From Turneriella sp. (GTDB lineage: Bacteria > Spirochaetota > Leptospiria > Turneriellales > Turneriellaceae): a stretch of DNA of 64,000 nt. Shown piece by piece: positions 32,981 to 42,616 of this stretch (position 1 is its first letter; every line of letters starts with the position of its first letter). The notes below the pieces were generated by a model. It was not told the DNA's origin. It did not search any database and saw only the letters and a program-made list of their open reading frames with translations. A program made the translations under genes and the position numbers. The stretch lies in assembly GCA_019186965.1 (NCBI GenBank), contig JABARV010000002.1, positions 124,001 to 188,000 of the forward strand, given 5' to 3'.

Positions 32981-35398
32981 CTACTGGCACACAACCCCTT
33001 GGGGCAACAATGCTGCACCCACACATTGCGCATTACCAGGGTCGGCGCAGCACAGTGGCCAGGCAGTCGCTTGGTTGTTGGTAAGGGGTACGTCAAAGGC
33101 ACCGCCGCTTTTAGAGCAATAGCTGCCTGCATCGCTGCATTTTGTGGCTGCCGATAAATCGGTGCCCCAAAAGTTGTTATCGACTGTGTAGGTTGCAGTT
33201 TCTTCGCTATAAAGAACATTGTCGGTGGCGCCATTCACTTTTGAGTTAATGAAGTTGTTGTGCGTGATTTCTGGGTTATTTACATTTGTACCTAAAATAC
33301 TAATGGCGCCACCATTCGTTTTTGCTTGGCTATCGTAGAAATGATTATAATTCACCTTAACTGAAGACGACGGATTGTCGTATGTAGCTCTTAACAGAAG
33401 TGCACCGCCAGTCATATTATTTGCATAAGTAGCTTTTGAACTATAAAAAGAATTATGAGTAATTATCGTGGTTGAGTTATTGCCATAATCAATCCCGATT
33501 GCTCCACCATGTGATATGCCGGGGAAATTTTGTTCCATAAAACAATTTTCAAAAATGTTTTCTGAAATAGTAGTGTTTACAGCACCACTGTTTAATGAAA
33601 TTGCACCGCCTGCAAAACTGTAATGAGAGCCTAAACCTTTTGTATTTTTGAAATAGTTACCAGTGATAACCACGCCATTACCTGCACCAACATAAATCGC
33701 ACCACCACCATTACTATACGTGCTATCAAAAACATTATTTTCAATTCGGTTCGCACCAGAATTAGCATCAATAAAGATAGCCCCCCCTTGGCATGCAGCA
33801 AAGCCAATAGTACAACCATTGGTCGAAGTGCCTTTGAAAAGATTTTGTTTAATGATGTTATTGATATTTTTTATAACAAGAGCGCCTCCACGTTTATCGA
33901 TTGTGTTAAAAAAGAGGTTTCCAGCAAAGGTTGAGGCACCCATGGTACTTGCTGTACTAATAGAGCCGCCATTTGAATTGCTGTCAGCTATAGAATTATA
34001 AAAAGAATTAGACTTCAGTACTGCTCGTCCGTTATTAAGAAAAACATCGGCGGGGGTCGTACCACAGTTACCTGCCTTGTTTTCTAAAAAATGGTTTGAA
34101 CGTAAAATAACCCAAGTATTGACATTTGTATCTACAAAGATTCCGGCACTACCACCTGAACAGTTTGTTCTTTGTAAAAAACGAAACTGTGAATATTCAA
34201 TCCATATAGGCACTCTTGCTCTTATAGCGCTGCCATCGGCATTGCTACCGTTTACACCGGAATACTCAAAAACCGTGTAAATAAAGCTGCTACCCGTCGT
34301 GCCATTTGTTTCAGAAATTGCTTCATTACCCGAAACGGTTACGCTTAAATTATTTATTTCAGCATTCGTATCGATAAGCACCCCTGACCAGTCTTTTGGT
34401 GCCGCGTTTGGTTTTGCAGAGGTAAATATAACCGGCTCCGCCATAGTACCTACTGACTGAATTGATGCACCTGAACTTACCGAAACTCCATAGGTGGCAG
34501 CATTAAACAATAAAGTAACCCCTGGTTCAATTGTCAATCGCGTGCCTGTACCCGTGACGGTCACATTCGCATTGATGCAATACGGTGCACTCGCTTTTGT
34601 CCAAGTGGTGCTGGTCGAAATTGCCGCAGCACCACCCGAAATATCAGTACAATTTTTTAACGTAATGCTTGCTGGTGCTTGGCGGATGAGATTGCCCCCC
34701 GAATCATACACATCGACGCGGTAACGGTAGTCATTCCCCACTGTTAGACCATTATGGCGATACGTCTGCACTGTTTCTGTTGAGAGTAGCTCACTGGCAC
34801 TAAAATCACCATCGCCGTCATCGTCGTAGTAAATTTTGAAATTTTGAGCACCCACCGGTCTTGAATAGGTCAGCCTTGCCGCATCCATTGTGCCGTCTGA
34901 GTCTAAATCGACTGGCACAGCTATTACGTTAAAGTCGTTACCGAACACGTTCACCAAGTTCGATTTACCGGTTTTGGTTGCGTCGGTGGTGTCGGTAGCG
35001 GCGATGCGAAGGCTCGCTACGCCGACGGAAAATTTTACATTATTGAGTGTCACCGAACCCGAAGTAAAGCCGGTCGCCGCTGACGGAGTGAGAGTACCCG
35101 TTACATAATTATTCGGCACCAAAGCAGATAAATTCACGCTGCCGTTGTAATTCGTGAGTGGTTGGCCGTCGGTGCCCATGGCGGTAATGGTGATGGAAAA
35201 TTCATCACCGGCATAAGCCCTGTCGGGTGCGGTAATCTTAAACGATTTGAGTTCCACTTTTTTGCGCACGGTGATGGGCTGGCTTTGGCCACTCAATGCG
35301 CCGTCGGTCGCATCGCTGCAACGGATTAAAATCGTGTCGGTTGAGCCATCGAGGAGCGCAGGGTTCGAGTACACAAGTTTGGCCATGCCCGCCCCCAT
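32981..35398 (-). CDS. Parallel beta-helix surface protein, main part (separated from its N-terminus by a stop codon)
   Basis: An 805-residue frame. In order: an Ig/invasin-like domain (FKITAPDRAYAGDEFSITIT, about 50-150), a second beta domain with ARLTYSRPVGAQNFKIYYDD, then from about 270 a long right-handed parallel beta-helix with repeated asparagine-rich rungs (for example NRIENNVFDST, ITGNYFKNT, ITHNSFYSS), ending in a small Cys-rich tail (CCADPGNAQC). It has no signal peptide of its own. The frame upstream is the same, interrupted only by TAA at 35402-35404, so this and 35402-35770 were one lipoprotein gene. A paralogue lies at 42617. Such proteins are usually exported; the ligand is unknown. 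Confidence 0.75.
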   Translation of the reverse strand: MGAGMAKLVYSNPALLDGSTDTILIRCSDATDGALSGQSQPITVRKKVELKSFKITAPDRAYAGDEFSITITAMGTDGQPLTNYNGSVNLSALVPNNYVTGTLTPSAATGFTSGSVTLNNVKFSVGVASLRIAATDTTDATKTGKSNLVNVFGNDFNVIAVPVDLDSDGTMDAARLTYSRPVGAQNFKIYYDDDGDGDFSASELLSTETVQTYRHNGLTVGNDYRYRVDVYDSGGNLIRQAPASITLKNCTDISGGAAAISTSTTWTKASAPYCINANVTVTGTGTRLTIEPGVTLLFNAATYGVSVSSGASIQSVGTMAEPVIFTSAKPNAAPKDWSGVLIDTNAEINNLSVTVSGNEAISETNGTTGSSFIYTVFEYSGVNGSNADGSAIRARVPIWIEYSQFRFLQRTNCSGGSAGIFVDTNVNTWVILRSNHFLENKAGNCGTTPADVFLNNGRAVLKSNSFYNSIADSNSNGGSISTASTMGASTFAGNLFFNTIDKRGGALVIKNINNIIKQNLFKGTSTNGCTIGFAACQGGAIFIDANSGANRIENNVFDSTYSNGGGAIYVGAGNGVVITGNYFKNTKGLGSHYSFAGGAISLNSGAVNTTISENIFENCFMEQNFPGISHGGAIGIDYGNNSTTIITHNSFYSSKATYANNMTGGALLLRATYDNPSSSVKVNYNHFYDSQAKTNGGAISILGTNVNNPEITHNNFINSKVNGATDNVLYSEETATYTVDNNFWGTDLSAATKCSDAGSYCSKSGGAFDVPLTNNQATAWPLCCADPGNAQCVGAALLPQGVVCQ

Positions 35399-35401
35399 CG
35401 A

Positions 35402-35770
35402 TTAAGTATAGCTTACAAGTGAAAGACTACCGTTACCCAAAACCGAACACACAACTTGTGTAGGTATTTTGCCCAACGTTGCATTGCCCGCACTATCGGC
35501 AGCGCGTACTTCTACGGTAAAGTCGACACCTGTTTGTATATTTTGAGGCGCAGTCACTGCCAAGTGTGCGCCATTTTTTAAAAAGTCGCCGTCGAGCAAC
35601 TCCTGTGTGGAATACTTAGCACAAACCGTTATCGATAGAGCAAAACAAAATAGCCCGAAAGCTCGAAAGTGGGATTTTCTTTTTAACCAAAATAATTTTT
35701 TCTGTAATGCGTGCAAAGACGCCGATACAAAAAATAAAACAAAAAAAACAAAGCACAGACTCTTGCCCAT
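35402..35770 (-). CDS. N-terminal part of the split beta-helix lipoprotein
   Basis: A 122-residue frame with two hydrophobic segments; the second (FGLFCFALSITVC) ends in a cysteine followed by AKYSTQELLDG. That resembles the start of the paralogue at 42617 (CSRTSTEDLLAG), so it is probably the lipobox and the true translation start may be internal. The end (FTVEVRAADSAGNATLG) belongs to an Ig-like domain that continues in frame after the TAA. Only one sense codon (TCG) separates the stop from the ATG of the downstream frame. Either a pseudogene, a sequence error, or recoding. Confidence 0.6.
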   Translation of the reverse strand: MGKSLCFVFFVLFFVSASLHALQKKLFWLKRKSHFRAFGLFCFALSITVCAKYSTQELLDGDFLKNGAHLAVTAPQNIQTGVDFTVEVRAADSAGNATLGKIPTQVVCSVLGNGSLSLVSYT

Positions 35771-35836
35771 GGCATACGCTTATCTGCCCCTCTCAAGCCG
35801 TCAAGAAAATCAACCTTACCCTCGTGGGAAAGAGAA

Positions 35837-35858
35837 GGAGCCTCATGCGCCAACTCGC
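35837..35858 (+). repeat. 22-bp direct repeat with start-codon context, copy 2
   Basis: Exact copy of 17918-17939, with GGAG and ATG (MRQLA). Here the frame ends after 10 codons (MRQLAILVHK). It lies in the 671-base region between the split beta-helix gene and the phosphatase gene, 35 bases before the transposase remnant. Confidence 0.6.
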
Positions 35859-35892
35859 AATTCTCGTGCACAAATAGCGGTGCTTTTTAATT

Positions 35893-36296
35893 ATGTCACA
35901 CGAATCGTCTTCTACGTGCCGACAGAGATCAAATGGTTTTACATTCGCGAACGACCAAACATATACGCGTCAAGAATTAGAGGCGCGTAAAGCTGAGTTA
36001 AAGAAAAAATCGTGGACTACCTTAACGGAGGCATCGAAGACGACAAGCGCGATGATGCAGAGTTAGGTGAAGAACACGCGCTCAAGCATGCGATGATTTT
36101 AAAAATGAAATCGGACGAAGCGAAAAAAAACTCCAAGCGCCGTGGAGCAGAGATTGAACCTCTTTTCGGAAATTGGAAATCTATACGAAATTTTTGGTTT
36201 TTTCTCCTGCGAGGGCGAAAAAAGGTTCTCACAGAAGTCAAAATCACCGCTACAGCAACGAACTTCGGCAAATTAGTCCGCCTCGCAATCGCATAA
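35893..36296 (+). mobile_element. IS1182-type transposase remnant, frameshifted
   Basis: The first piece (frame of 35893) reads FANDQTYTRQELEARKAELKK, recalling the segment of IS1182-type DDE transposases that precedes the last catalytic Glu; key residues QTYTRQELEARK are enough to see it. The frame then shifts and the second piece (36012-36296) reads DYLNGGIEDDKRD, then KRRGAEIEPLFGNWK and NFWFFLLRGRKKV, the C-terminal region with the family's E-P-x-F-G and F-L-L-R-G motifs. The N-terminal two-thirds are absent and terminal repeats were not found. The rest of 35771-36441 contains one 22-bp repeat and nothing else recognised. Confidence 0.65.
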
Positions 36297-36441
36297 TCCA
36301 CCAAGTTTCACGAAATTTTGATTTTTAGGGGGGAAGAAGGTTTTGGTGCGCGATATCTGCGTCAAGCAAAACAACAAATGTATGTAAAAATACGATATGT
36401 CTTTACAAATTCACGAAAAGAGATAAGCATACGCACAAACT

Positions 36442-37986
36442 ATGTTTCGCCGAATGTCACTTATTGGCCGGTTGAGCCTTAGTTTTTTTATATTCACGCT
36501 TATAAATTTGCTTCTTTTTTGGTTGGCTTCCGGTTCAAACCAAATGCGCCTCATCGCCGAAAAATCTTCTTTAGAGATGTACCGCTCCCTTACAGATACC
36601 GAAGCAAGGTTAAAGCAAACATTGCGTGAAAATAGCGCCGCCACGCATGTTTCATTTTACCGCAACGAAAAGGCTGTGGCTGTTCTTGCAGATGCGTTAA
36701 AACCAAGCACTAAAAGCAACGCACACACGTTGATCGAATTTGGTGTAGTTTCAAACGACAACACTATTTATCTTTCTTGGCCTAAAAAAAACACAAACGC
36801 CACCTTAGAACCTACAGAGCTACAAAATCTTATCAAGGCGCTACGTCTTAAAGAATTTAACAACGAACCTTTTTATAGCGCAGCGAACGTGCTCGACTAC
36901 CAACTTACTGTCTACATCCCATTTTTTTCCGAAAACGGCCGCGAAATTATTTTGCGTGCCGTTTACAGTATGGACTCGATGCGCACAGAGCTTATGAATT
37001 TAATGCGGCTGGGGATTGCAATCGTTGCGCTTCTTCTCCTTGTCCAAGCGGGGCTTGCGTTTATCCTCTACCGCTTTCTTGTTCGTCCGCTTAAAAAACT
37101 CCGCGTCGCCTCAGAGGTTATTGGCCGCGGAGAATTAGCACAGGTTAAAGGTTACGAAAAACGCGGTGACGAAATTGGATCTCTTGTCCACACATTTAAC
37201 AAAATGTCGACCGACATTACAGAACAAAAAGAAACCATCCAAAAAAATTTCGAAGAGATAAAAGCGCGTGACGCAGTTATGCAACACGAACTTATGATTG
37301 CCAAGCAAATCCAAAAGAGTATTATCCCTAAAGGTAAGTTTCCACACCCCATTGCAATCGAATTTAAACCACTCGTCGCCGTCTCGGGAGATTTTTACGA
37401 TGTTTACAAATTCAAAGATGGAAGTTTTGGGTATGTTGTATGCGACGCCTCTGGCCATGGAGTTCCGGCAGCGCTACTTACAATGCTCGCAAAAGCAGCG
37501 TTTTTAAACGTCGTTGAAAACACACAAGACCCTGCAGAAATTATGTCACAGGTAAACAACCAGCTTGCCGAATCGCTCGACATGACAGGGCAATACCTGA
37601 CTGCATTTTTTTTACACGTTACCGATAGTGAAATTGTGTATTGTAATGCAACACACCCCGAACCGCTACTTGTATACCAAGGTGTTGAAAAACTAAAATC
37701 TACCGGTTTCTATGTCGGTATGATGTTGGATACTCCTTTCCCTTTTGAAAAAGCTATTCTTCCACGCAAAAGCGGACAAAAAATAATTTTGTATACCGAT
37801 GGCATAACAGAGGCGCGTAACAAAGAGGGAGTTCTTTTTGGAATCAATAGGCTATCCACTCTTGTCCAAGAAAATAAAAGCGAATCGGTCGAGTATATTA
37901 AACAAAAAATCTTGGATGCGCTCGCAACATTCACAGAAGGCGTATCCATAGAAGACGATATAACGCTCATGGTATTGGAGCTATGA
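36442..37986 (+). CDS. Membrane sensor with HAMP and RsbU/SpoIIE-type PP2C phosphatase
   Basis: A 514-residue signalling protein. Membrane spans at about 11-30 and 188-210 flank a periplasmic sensor of about 155 residues. A HAMP region follows (FLVRPLKKLRVASEVIGRGE), then a coiled linker and a PP2C-type phosphatase (about 300-512) with SGDFYDV, VCDASGHGVPAALL, LYTDGITEARN and EDDITLMVLEL, so the metal-binding Asp residues are present. Such phosphatases usually dephosphorylate anti-anti-sigma factors; no partner is encoded here. Its stop overlaps the next gene's start (ATGA). Confidence 0.92.
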   Translation: MFRRMSLIGRLSLSFFIFTLINLLLFWLASGSNQMRLIAEKSSLEMYRSLTDTEARLKQTLRENSAATHVSFYRNEKAVAVLADALKPSTKSNAHTLIEFGVVSNDNTIYLSWPKKNTNATLEPTELQNLIKALRLKEFNNEPFYSAANVLDYQLTVYIPFFSENGREIILRAVYSMDSMRTELMNLMRLGIAIVALLLLVQAGLAFILYRFLVRPLKKLRVASEVIGRGELAQVKGYEKRGDEIGSLVHTFNKMSTDITEQKETIQKNFEEIKARDAVMQHELMIAKQIQKSIIPKGKFPHPIAIEFKPLVAVSGDFYDVYKFKDGSFGYVVCDASGHGVPAALLTMLAKAAFLNVVENTQDPAEIMSQVNNQLAESLDMTGQYLTAFFLHVTDSEIVYCNATHPEPLLVYQGVEKLKSTGFYVGMMLDTPFPFEKAILPRKSGQKIILYTDGITEARNKEGVLFGINRLSTLVQENKSESVEYIKQKILDALATFTEGVSIEDDITLMVLEL

Positions 37987-39461
37987 CGCTCGCATTGCGA
38001 AAAATCCGTATAAACGAGTTTTTTATCAATCTCATTTTAGGGAGCGTGCTTCTTGTTTTCGCTTTTGTTCTTATGCGTACAGTTACACACCTACGCATGT
38101 ACGAATTGCGCGATTCGCTACAGTCTTTTAACGAAAAAAATGACGAAGTGCGTAACATCTCTCTGCTTTCACGCATTCAACTTTTGTCACAAAGTGCAAT
38201 CGATGGCAACCGCGAAAGTGCAGAGCGCTATAGACAAGAAGCCGAAAGCGCACTCATTGCCATCCGACAGACGCATGCAAATAGCGAAAGTCCGTCGTTT
38301 GTCGATACGCTTGCACTACCTGTCCTTAACGTCTTTAATTTTATTACAGGTTTACCGCGACTCCACTTGGAAACTACATCGAAAAAAGATTTAGTGCTCG
38401 ATCTTGCGTTCCAGTTCGAAAGCTTTCGTGAATACGTCAAAGCGGTAAAAAGTTATAGCGTATACCTTACTGACTTTAGGCTTAGCGACACCGAACGCGA
38501 TTTTGCTCTTCTACACCGAGGTTTTTCGTACGCGATGTTGGGCAATTTAAATAGCGCAGAGCAAGATTTCCAAAGCGTTGTTTCTATGCCGCATTCGCAA
38601 AGCCAATGGATTGCAAAAAAACTTATCGCCTTTTTACGTGCGCTCGATACGCAAATAAAAGCGATAGAAAGCGAAAGCGATAACGCGCGGCGGGGCGAGC
38701 TTTACTACAACGCAGCGGCATACAACAAAGCACTCGAAAATTTTGCACAAATAGATAAGAACTTACAATCCGAAAAAGTACGCTTTTTAACTGCACGCTC
38801 TTTGGAAGAAACGGGACGTTCGGCAGAGGCGGTGGCTATTTACCGTAACCTTGTTAAGATAAACTCCCCCTACGCAGTAAACGCAAATAGGCGGATGTAT
38901 CTCTTGGGGACATTCTTAGGGAGCGACAAAAGCCTTGCACAAGAATCAAAAACCAATTCAGAAACAGTGGTTAAAGATTCTGAATTTATGGAAAAATTCC
39001 AGAACTTAGAAAAATCCGCCGAAAAATTACAGAGTGCGGCGAAGGTAGCGCAAGAGAAAGATAAAACTAAAATAGAAGAAGTGAACAGTCTTATCCAAAC
39101 GGCAGAGCCACAGAAAACGATTCCACAAACCCCACTACTACCTAAAGAAAAAAAGACTATAGTATTACCGCCCGCTAAACCTAAAGCCAAAAAGGCAGAA
39201 CAAAAAACCGTTAATTTGCGTAATGAAAAAATTGCGCAAACTGCCGAAAAGTTAACGCTGAAGAAAAAAGAGACGCTCATTAAAGAACAAAAAGAAAAAA
39301 TAGATAAAATAACTATGGCCGACGGCAATGTATTTATTGGGGTCGTTTATAAAGAAAATGCGGAAGTTCTTTTTTTATATTCTGTGTTGGGCAATTTAGA
39401 GTTAGACAAAACAAATATAAAACTACGCGAAAAAATTGACGCTTCGCAAGCGCTTAAATGA
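37983..39461 (+). CDS. Membrane-anchored TPR-like protein with C-terminal small beta domain
   Basis: A 492-residue protein. One membrane span (about 13-33), then about 270 mostly helical residues with TPR-like repeats (FALLHRGFSYAMLGNLNSAE; YYNAAAYNKALENFAQI; RSLEETGRSAEAVAIYRNL). Residues about 320-445 are Lys/Glu/Pro-rich and probably disordered. The last 40 (ITMADGNVFIG, then VLGNLELDKTNI) form a small domain that also occurs in the next gene's product. It overlaps both neighbours by four bases (ATGA), so the phosphatase, this protein and the outer-membrane protein are probably made together. Confidence 0.75.
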   Translation: MTLALRKIRINEFFINLILGSVLLVFAFVLMRTVTHLRMYELRDSLQSFNEKNDEVRNISLLSRIQLLSQSAIDGNRESAERYRQEAESALIAIRQTHANSESPSFVDTLALPVLNVFNFITGLPRLHLETTSKKDLVLDLAFQFESFREYVKAVKSYSVYLTDFRLSDTERDFALLHRGFSYAMLGNLNSAEQDFQSVVSMPHSQSQWIAKKLIAFLRALDTQIKAIESESDNARRGELYYNAAAYNKALENFAQIDKNLQSEKVRFLTARSLEETGRSAEAVAIYRNLVKINSPYAVNANRRMYLLGTFLGSDKSLAQESKTNSETVVKDSEFMEKFQNLEKSAEKLQSAAKVAQEKDKTKIEEVNSLIQTAEPQKTIPQTPLLPKEKKTIVLPPAKPKAKKAEQKTVNLRNEKIAQTAEKLTLKKKETLIKEQKEKIDKITMADGNVFIGVVYKENAEVLFLYSVLGNLELDKTNIKLREKIDASQALK

Positions 39462-40210
39462 AAAAAACGTTTATTGCATTTTTCATTTTTTCTTTTCCGT
39501 TACTTAGTTTAGAAAATGGACGCGCTTACGATTTTATGCAAAAAAATGGACAAAACGTTTTAGCCGCAGAGCTTTTAGAAGAAAACGAAACAACTTACAC
39601 CGTACGTTTGGCATACCTTAAAAAGCCAATACTAATCGAAAAGACGAACCTCGCCACCCCCCCTACGCTATCAGCAAAGCAACCGCCAAGAAAATTTTCT
39701 TTTCCAAAAATGTACCCCCATTTTTCTCTACACTTAAGCTTGGGTATGGCGTACCCCACGTTTGGACCTATAGCGTATATCTTCAAAAATGGATTTGATT
39801 TTCGTGCGGGTGCAGATTGGCTTCCTTTCGAGAAAACTTTTTTCGGGGTGCGTGCCTTAAGCTTTTATACAAGCTACTCCCTCTACCTCAACTCACCACG
39901 GCGCATTGAGCTCATCTCCGGTTTTTTGGGTCCAAAGTTTTTTCTCTACCGATGGGAAACTTTAGACGCCACGCTTTCATTTTCCTCTTTGGCGGGGCTA
40001 AGTAACACGCGCCTTAAGGGATATACTTTTGAAGAGAACTATTTTTCTTTCACTGCTTTAGGTATTGTGCAAATGGAAAAACGATTTGGTAGCACTTCTT
40101 TAGCACTACAACTTTATATAAATTATCTGTTCGACACCTCTCTACCTTTTGTAACGACCGGATTAAGCGTCGCTGTGTACTATCCTTTAGTTAACGCTCC
40201 GTCTTTTTAA
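39458..40210 (+). CDS. Probable outer-membrane beta-barrel protein
   Basis: A 250-residue protein with a signal peptide (KKTFIAFFIFSFPLLS). After it comes a 40-residue domain (YDFMQKNGQNVLAAEL, then PILIEKTNL) resembling the C-terminus of the preceding gene's product. Residues about 85-250 alternate hydrophobic and polar positions with many aromatics (FSLHLSLGMAYPTFG, FFGVRALSFYTSYSLYL) and fit an eight-stranded or similar barrel. Function unknown. It is translationally coupled to the TPR protein and is followed after one base by the FtsB/DivIC-like gene. Confidence 0.65.
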   Translation: MKKTFIAFFIFSFPLLSLENGRAYDFMQKNGQNVLAAELLEENETTYTVRLAYLKKPILIEKTNLATPPTLSAKQPPRKFSFPKMYPHFSLHLSLGMAYPTFGPIAYIFKNGFDFRAGADWLPFEKTFFGVRALSFYTSYSLYLNSPRRIELISGFLGPKFFLYRWETLDATLSFSSLAGLSNTRLKGYTFEENYFSFTALGIVQMEKRFGSTSLALQLYINYLFDTSLPFVTTGLSVAVYYPLVNAPSF

Positions 40211-40211
40211 C

Positions 40212-40532
40212 ATGTTTCGCGCAAGGGAAAAATACGAAGATTTAAAAAACTTAATCGCGTTGGCGTTAGTCATTGTGCTTTCAGGAGGCATCGTATTCGC
40301 GATTTTGTACCGCAACATTCGGATGGCAATCGTAACTTATGATATTGAACGCCTCAAAAAAGAACGCCGTGCGGTTTACATTGAAACAGAAGAGCTGCGT
40401 ATTAAAGTAGCGCAGCACTCCTCTGCAGACCGCATGGAAAAACTTTTTCGTGAAAAACATGGATTTCTTCCCGTTGAGGTAAGCCAAAAAATTAGTACGT
40501 ACATACTGCCGCGCATCGACACTACAAAATGA
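40212..40532 (+). CDS. FtsB/DivIC-like septum formation initiator
   Basis: A 106-residue bitopic membrane protein: a short basic cytoplasmic end, one span ([20 protein letters not shown], about 14-33), then a coiled coil ([20 protein letters not shown]) and a conserved-looking end ([13 protein letters not shown]) comparable to the ARE.GF. region of FtsB/DivIC. These proteins form a complex with FtsL and FtsQ in cell division. Assignment rests on size, topology and the coiled coil. Its stop overlaps the uvrB start (ATGA). Confidence 0.65.
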   Translation: MFRAREKYEDLKNLIALALVIVLSGGIVFAILYRNIRMAIVTYDIERLKKERRAVYIETEELRIKVAQHSSADRMEKLFREKHGFLPVEVSQKISTYILPRIDTTK

Positions 40533-42517
40533 AGTTTAAACTCCACGCGCCGTTTGCTCCTGCGGGCGACCAGCCACAGGCAATTGAAGAACTTTCCGAA
40601 ACTCTGCGGGCACACGATAGCAAAGCGACGCTTATCGGCGTCACGGGTTCGGGAAAAACAATGACAATGGCGGCGGTAGTGGAAAAACTCCAAAGACCAA
40701 CTTTGGTTATCACGCACAACAAATCGCTTGCCGCACAGCTTTACCGCGAGTTCTGCGAGTTTTTTCCTGAAAATGCCGTCGAATACTTTATTAGCTACTA
40801 CGATTACTACCAACCCGAGGCGTACGTTCCCACGACAGATACATACATTGAAAAAGAGTCCTCGATCAACGATGAAATTGACAGGCTTCGTTTACGCGCA
40901 ACTGCATCCCTAATCGAGCGGCAAGACGTTATCATTGTCGCCTCGGTAAGCTGCATTTATGGTTTAGGTTCACCCGATACTTACAAAGACGCTGTGCTCA
41001 TGGTTGATAAAGCGGTCGCTGCAAGCCGCGACGAAATAATGATGCGCCTTATGCGGATGCAGTACGCACGCAACGACACCGACCTTATGCAAGGTAAGTT
41101 TCGTGTACGCGGCGACGTACTCGATATTTTTCCCGCTTATGCAAACGACCCTATACGCGTCGAGTTTTTTGGAAAAGAAATCGAAGCGATCCACCGTTTC
41201 GATTTGGTCACGGGAAAAAAGAAAGAATCTCTTAAACGCGTTCCCGTGTATCCTGCGAAACACTTCATCACCTCTCCAGCGACGCTGGAAAATGCAATCG
41301 AACAAATTAAAGCTGAACTCAGCGCACAATTGGAGTACTTCAAAGAAACAAACAAACCCCTCGAAGCCGAAAGGTTGCGGCAAAGAACAACGTACGATAT
41401 TGAAATGCTACGCGAAATGGGATACTGTAGTGGTATCGAAAATTATTCACGCATCCTCACAGGGCGTGCCCCTGGAGAAAGGCCAGAGTGCCTTATCGAC
41501 TACTTTAACGATGATATGCTTGTGATTATCGACGAAAGCCACGTTACTGTACCACAAATTGGCGCAATGTTTGCAGGCGACCGTACACGCAAACAAACCC
41601 TTGTCGATTTCGGGTTTCGTCTTCCTTGTGCGCTCGATAACCGCCCACTCAAATTTGAAGAATTTGAAACCCTTGCAACAAACATACTCTACGTGTCCGC
41701 GACCCCTGCTGAGTACGAACTTAAAAAAAGCGACGCTCATGTGGAGCAAATTATACGACCCACCGGCCTTCTCGACCCCGAAATTGAAATCCACCCGAGC
41801 GAAGGGCAAATTGACCATCTTATTTTAGAAATTGATAAACGCGTAAAAGTGGGCGAACGCGTGCTGATTACAACACTCACCAAAAAAATGGCGGAAGAAC
41901 TAACAAATTACCTTACGAAGGCGATGGTAAAAGTTCGCTACTTGCATTCCGACATTGACGCGTTGGCGCGCCTTGAAATTTTACGCGATTTGCGCAAAGG
42001 TGAGTTTGATGTACTCGTTGGTATAAACCTTTTACGTGAAGGTCTTGACTTACCCGAGGTATCTCTCGTCGCGATTCTTGACGCCGATAAAGAAGGCTTT
42101 TTGCGTTCGCACCGTTCGCTAATACAAACAATGGGACGTGCAGCACGCAACGCTAACGGCAAAGTAATCCTCTACGCAGATATAGTTACCAACTCGATGC
42201 AATCCGCCATCGACGAAACAACACGCCGGCGTACGCTACAAATGGCGTTTAACCAAAAACACGGTATTACCCCGCAAACAATCCAAAAAGAAGTGAAAGA
42301 TTTTGTCGAACGCGAAAAAAAATTAGAGGCACAGCACTGGCATCGCGTCGAAGAAAACCTCAAAGAATTTTCGCGTAAAAAATATAAATCTACCGACACG
42401 TGGAAAAAGGCAGTTGAAAAGGCAATGTTCGACGCGGCAAAAGAACTCAACTTTGAAAGGGCAGCAGAGCTACGTGATTTGCTTAAGGAAGACGTTGGTG
42501 GTTTAAGTAGTAAATAG
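40529..42517 (+). CDS. uvrB: Excinuclease ABC subunit B
   Basis: A 662-residue nucleotide-excision-repair helicase-like protein. Walker A GVTGSGKT (37-44), the beta-hairpin with [13 protein letters not shown] and [14 protein letters not shown] box (VIIDESH), TATPAEYE-type motif (SATPAEYEL), [23 protein letters not shown], and a C-terminal UVR motif ([14 protein letters not shown]). Length is normal. It is coupled to the FtsB-like gene in the chain that starts at 36442; uvrA and uvrC are not in the window. Confidence 0.98.
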   Translation: MKFKLHAPFAPAGDQPQAIEELSETLRAHDSKATLIGVTGSGKTMTMAAVVEKLQRPTLVITHNKSLAAQLYREFCEFFPENAVEYFISYYDYYQPEAYVPTTDTYIEKESSINDEIDRLRLRATASLIERQDVIIVASVSCIYGLGSPDTYKDAVLMVDKAVAASRDEIMMRLMRMQYARNDTDLMQGKFRVRGDVLDIFPAYANDPIRVEFFGKEIEAIHRFDLVTGKKKESLKRVPVYPAKHFITSPATLENAIEQIKAELSAQLEYFKETNKPLEAERLRQRTTYDIEMLREMGYCSGIENYSRILTGRAPGERPECLIDYFNDDMLVIIDESHVTVPQIGAMFAGDRTRKQTLVDFGFRLPCALDNRPLKFEEFETLATNILYVSATPAEYELKKSDAHVEQIIRPTGLLDPEIEIHPSEGQIDHLILEIDKRVKVGERVLITTLTKKMAEELTNYLTKAMVKVRYLHSDIDALARLEILRDLRKGEFDVLVGINLLREGLDLPEVSLVAILDADKEGFLRSHRSLIQTMGRAARNANGKVILYADIVTNSMQSAIDETTRRRTLQMAFNQKHGITPQTIQKEVKDFVEREKKLEAQHWHRVEENLKEFSRKKYKSTDTWKKAVEKAMFDAAKELNFERAAELRDLLKEDVGGLSSK

Positions 42518-42616
42518 CTAACCCTAAGCATGTATTGACGTTATGTTGCCACAATACAATGCACTCTACATTTTGGAGTTCACAACTTATTCAATACCTT
42601 AGACAGGACTCTATTT

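Noticed and set aside
33300-34400. Asn/Thr-rich repeats of the beta-helix gene as a DNA repeat array
   Set aside because: The similarity is at the protein rung level; the DNA units are not regular.
42535-42560. TTGACG and TACAAT as a promoter for the beta-helix lipoprotein
   Set aside because: The spacing is 14 bases, too short for a standard promoter.
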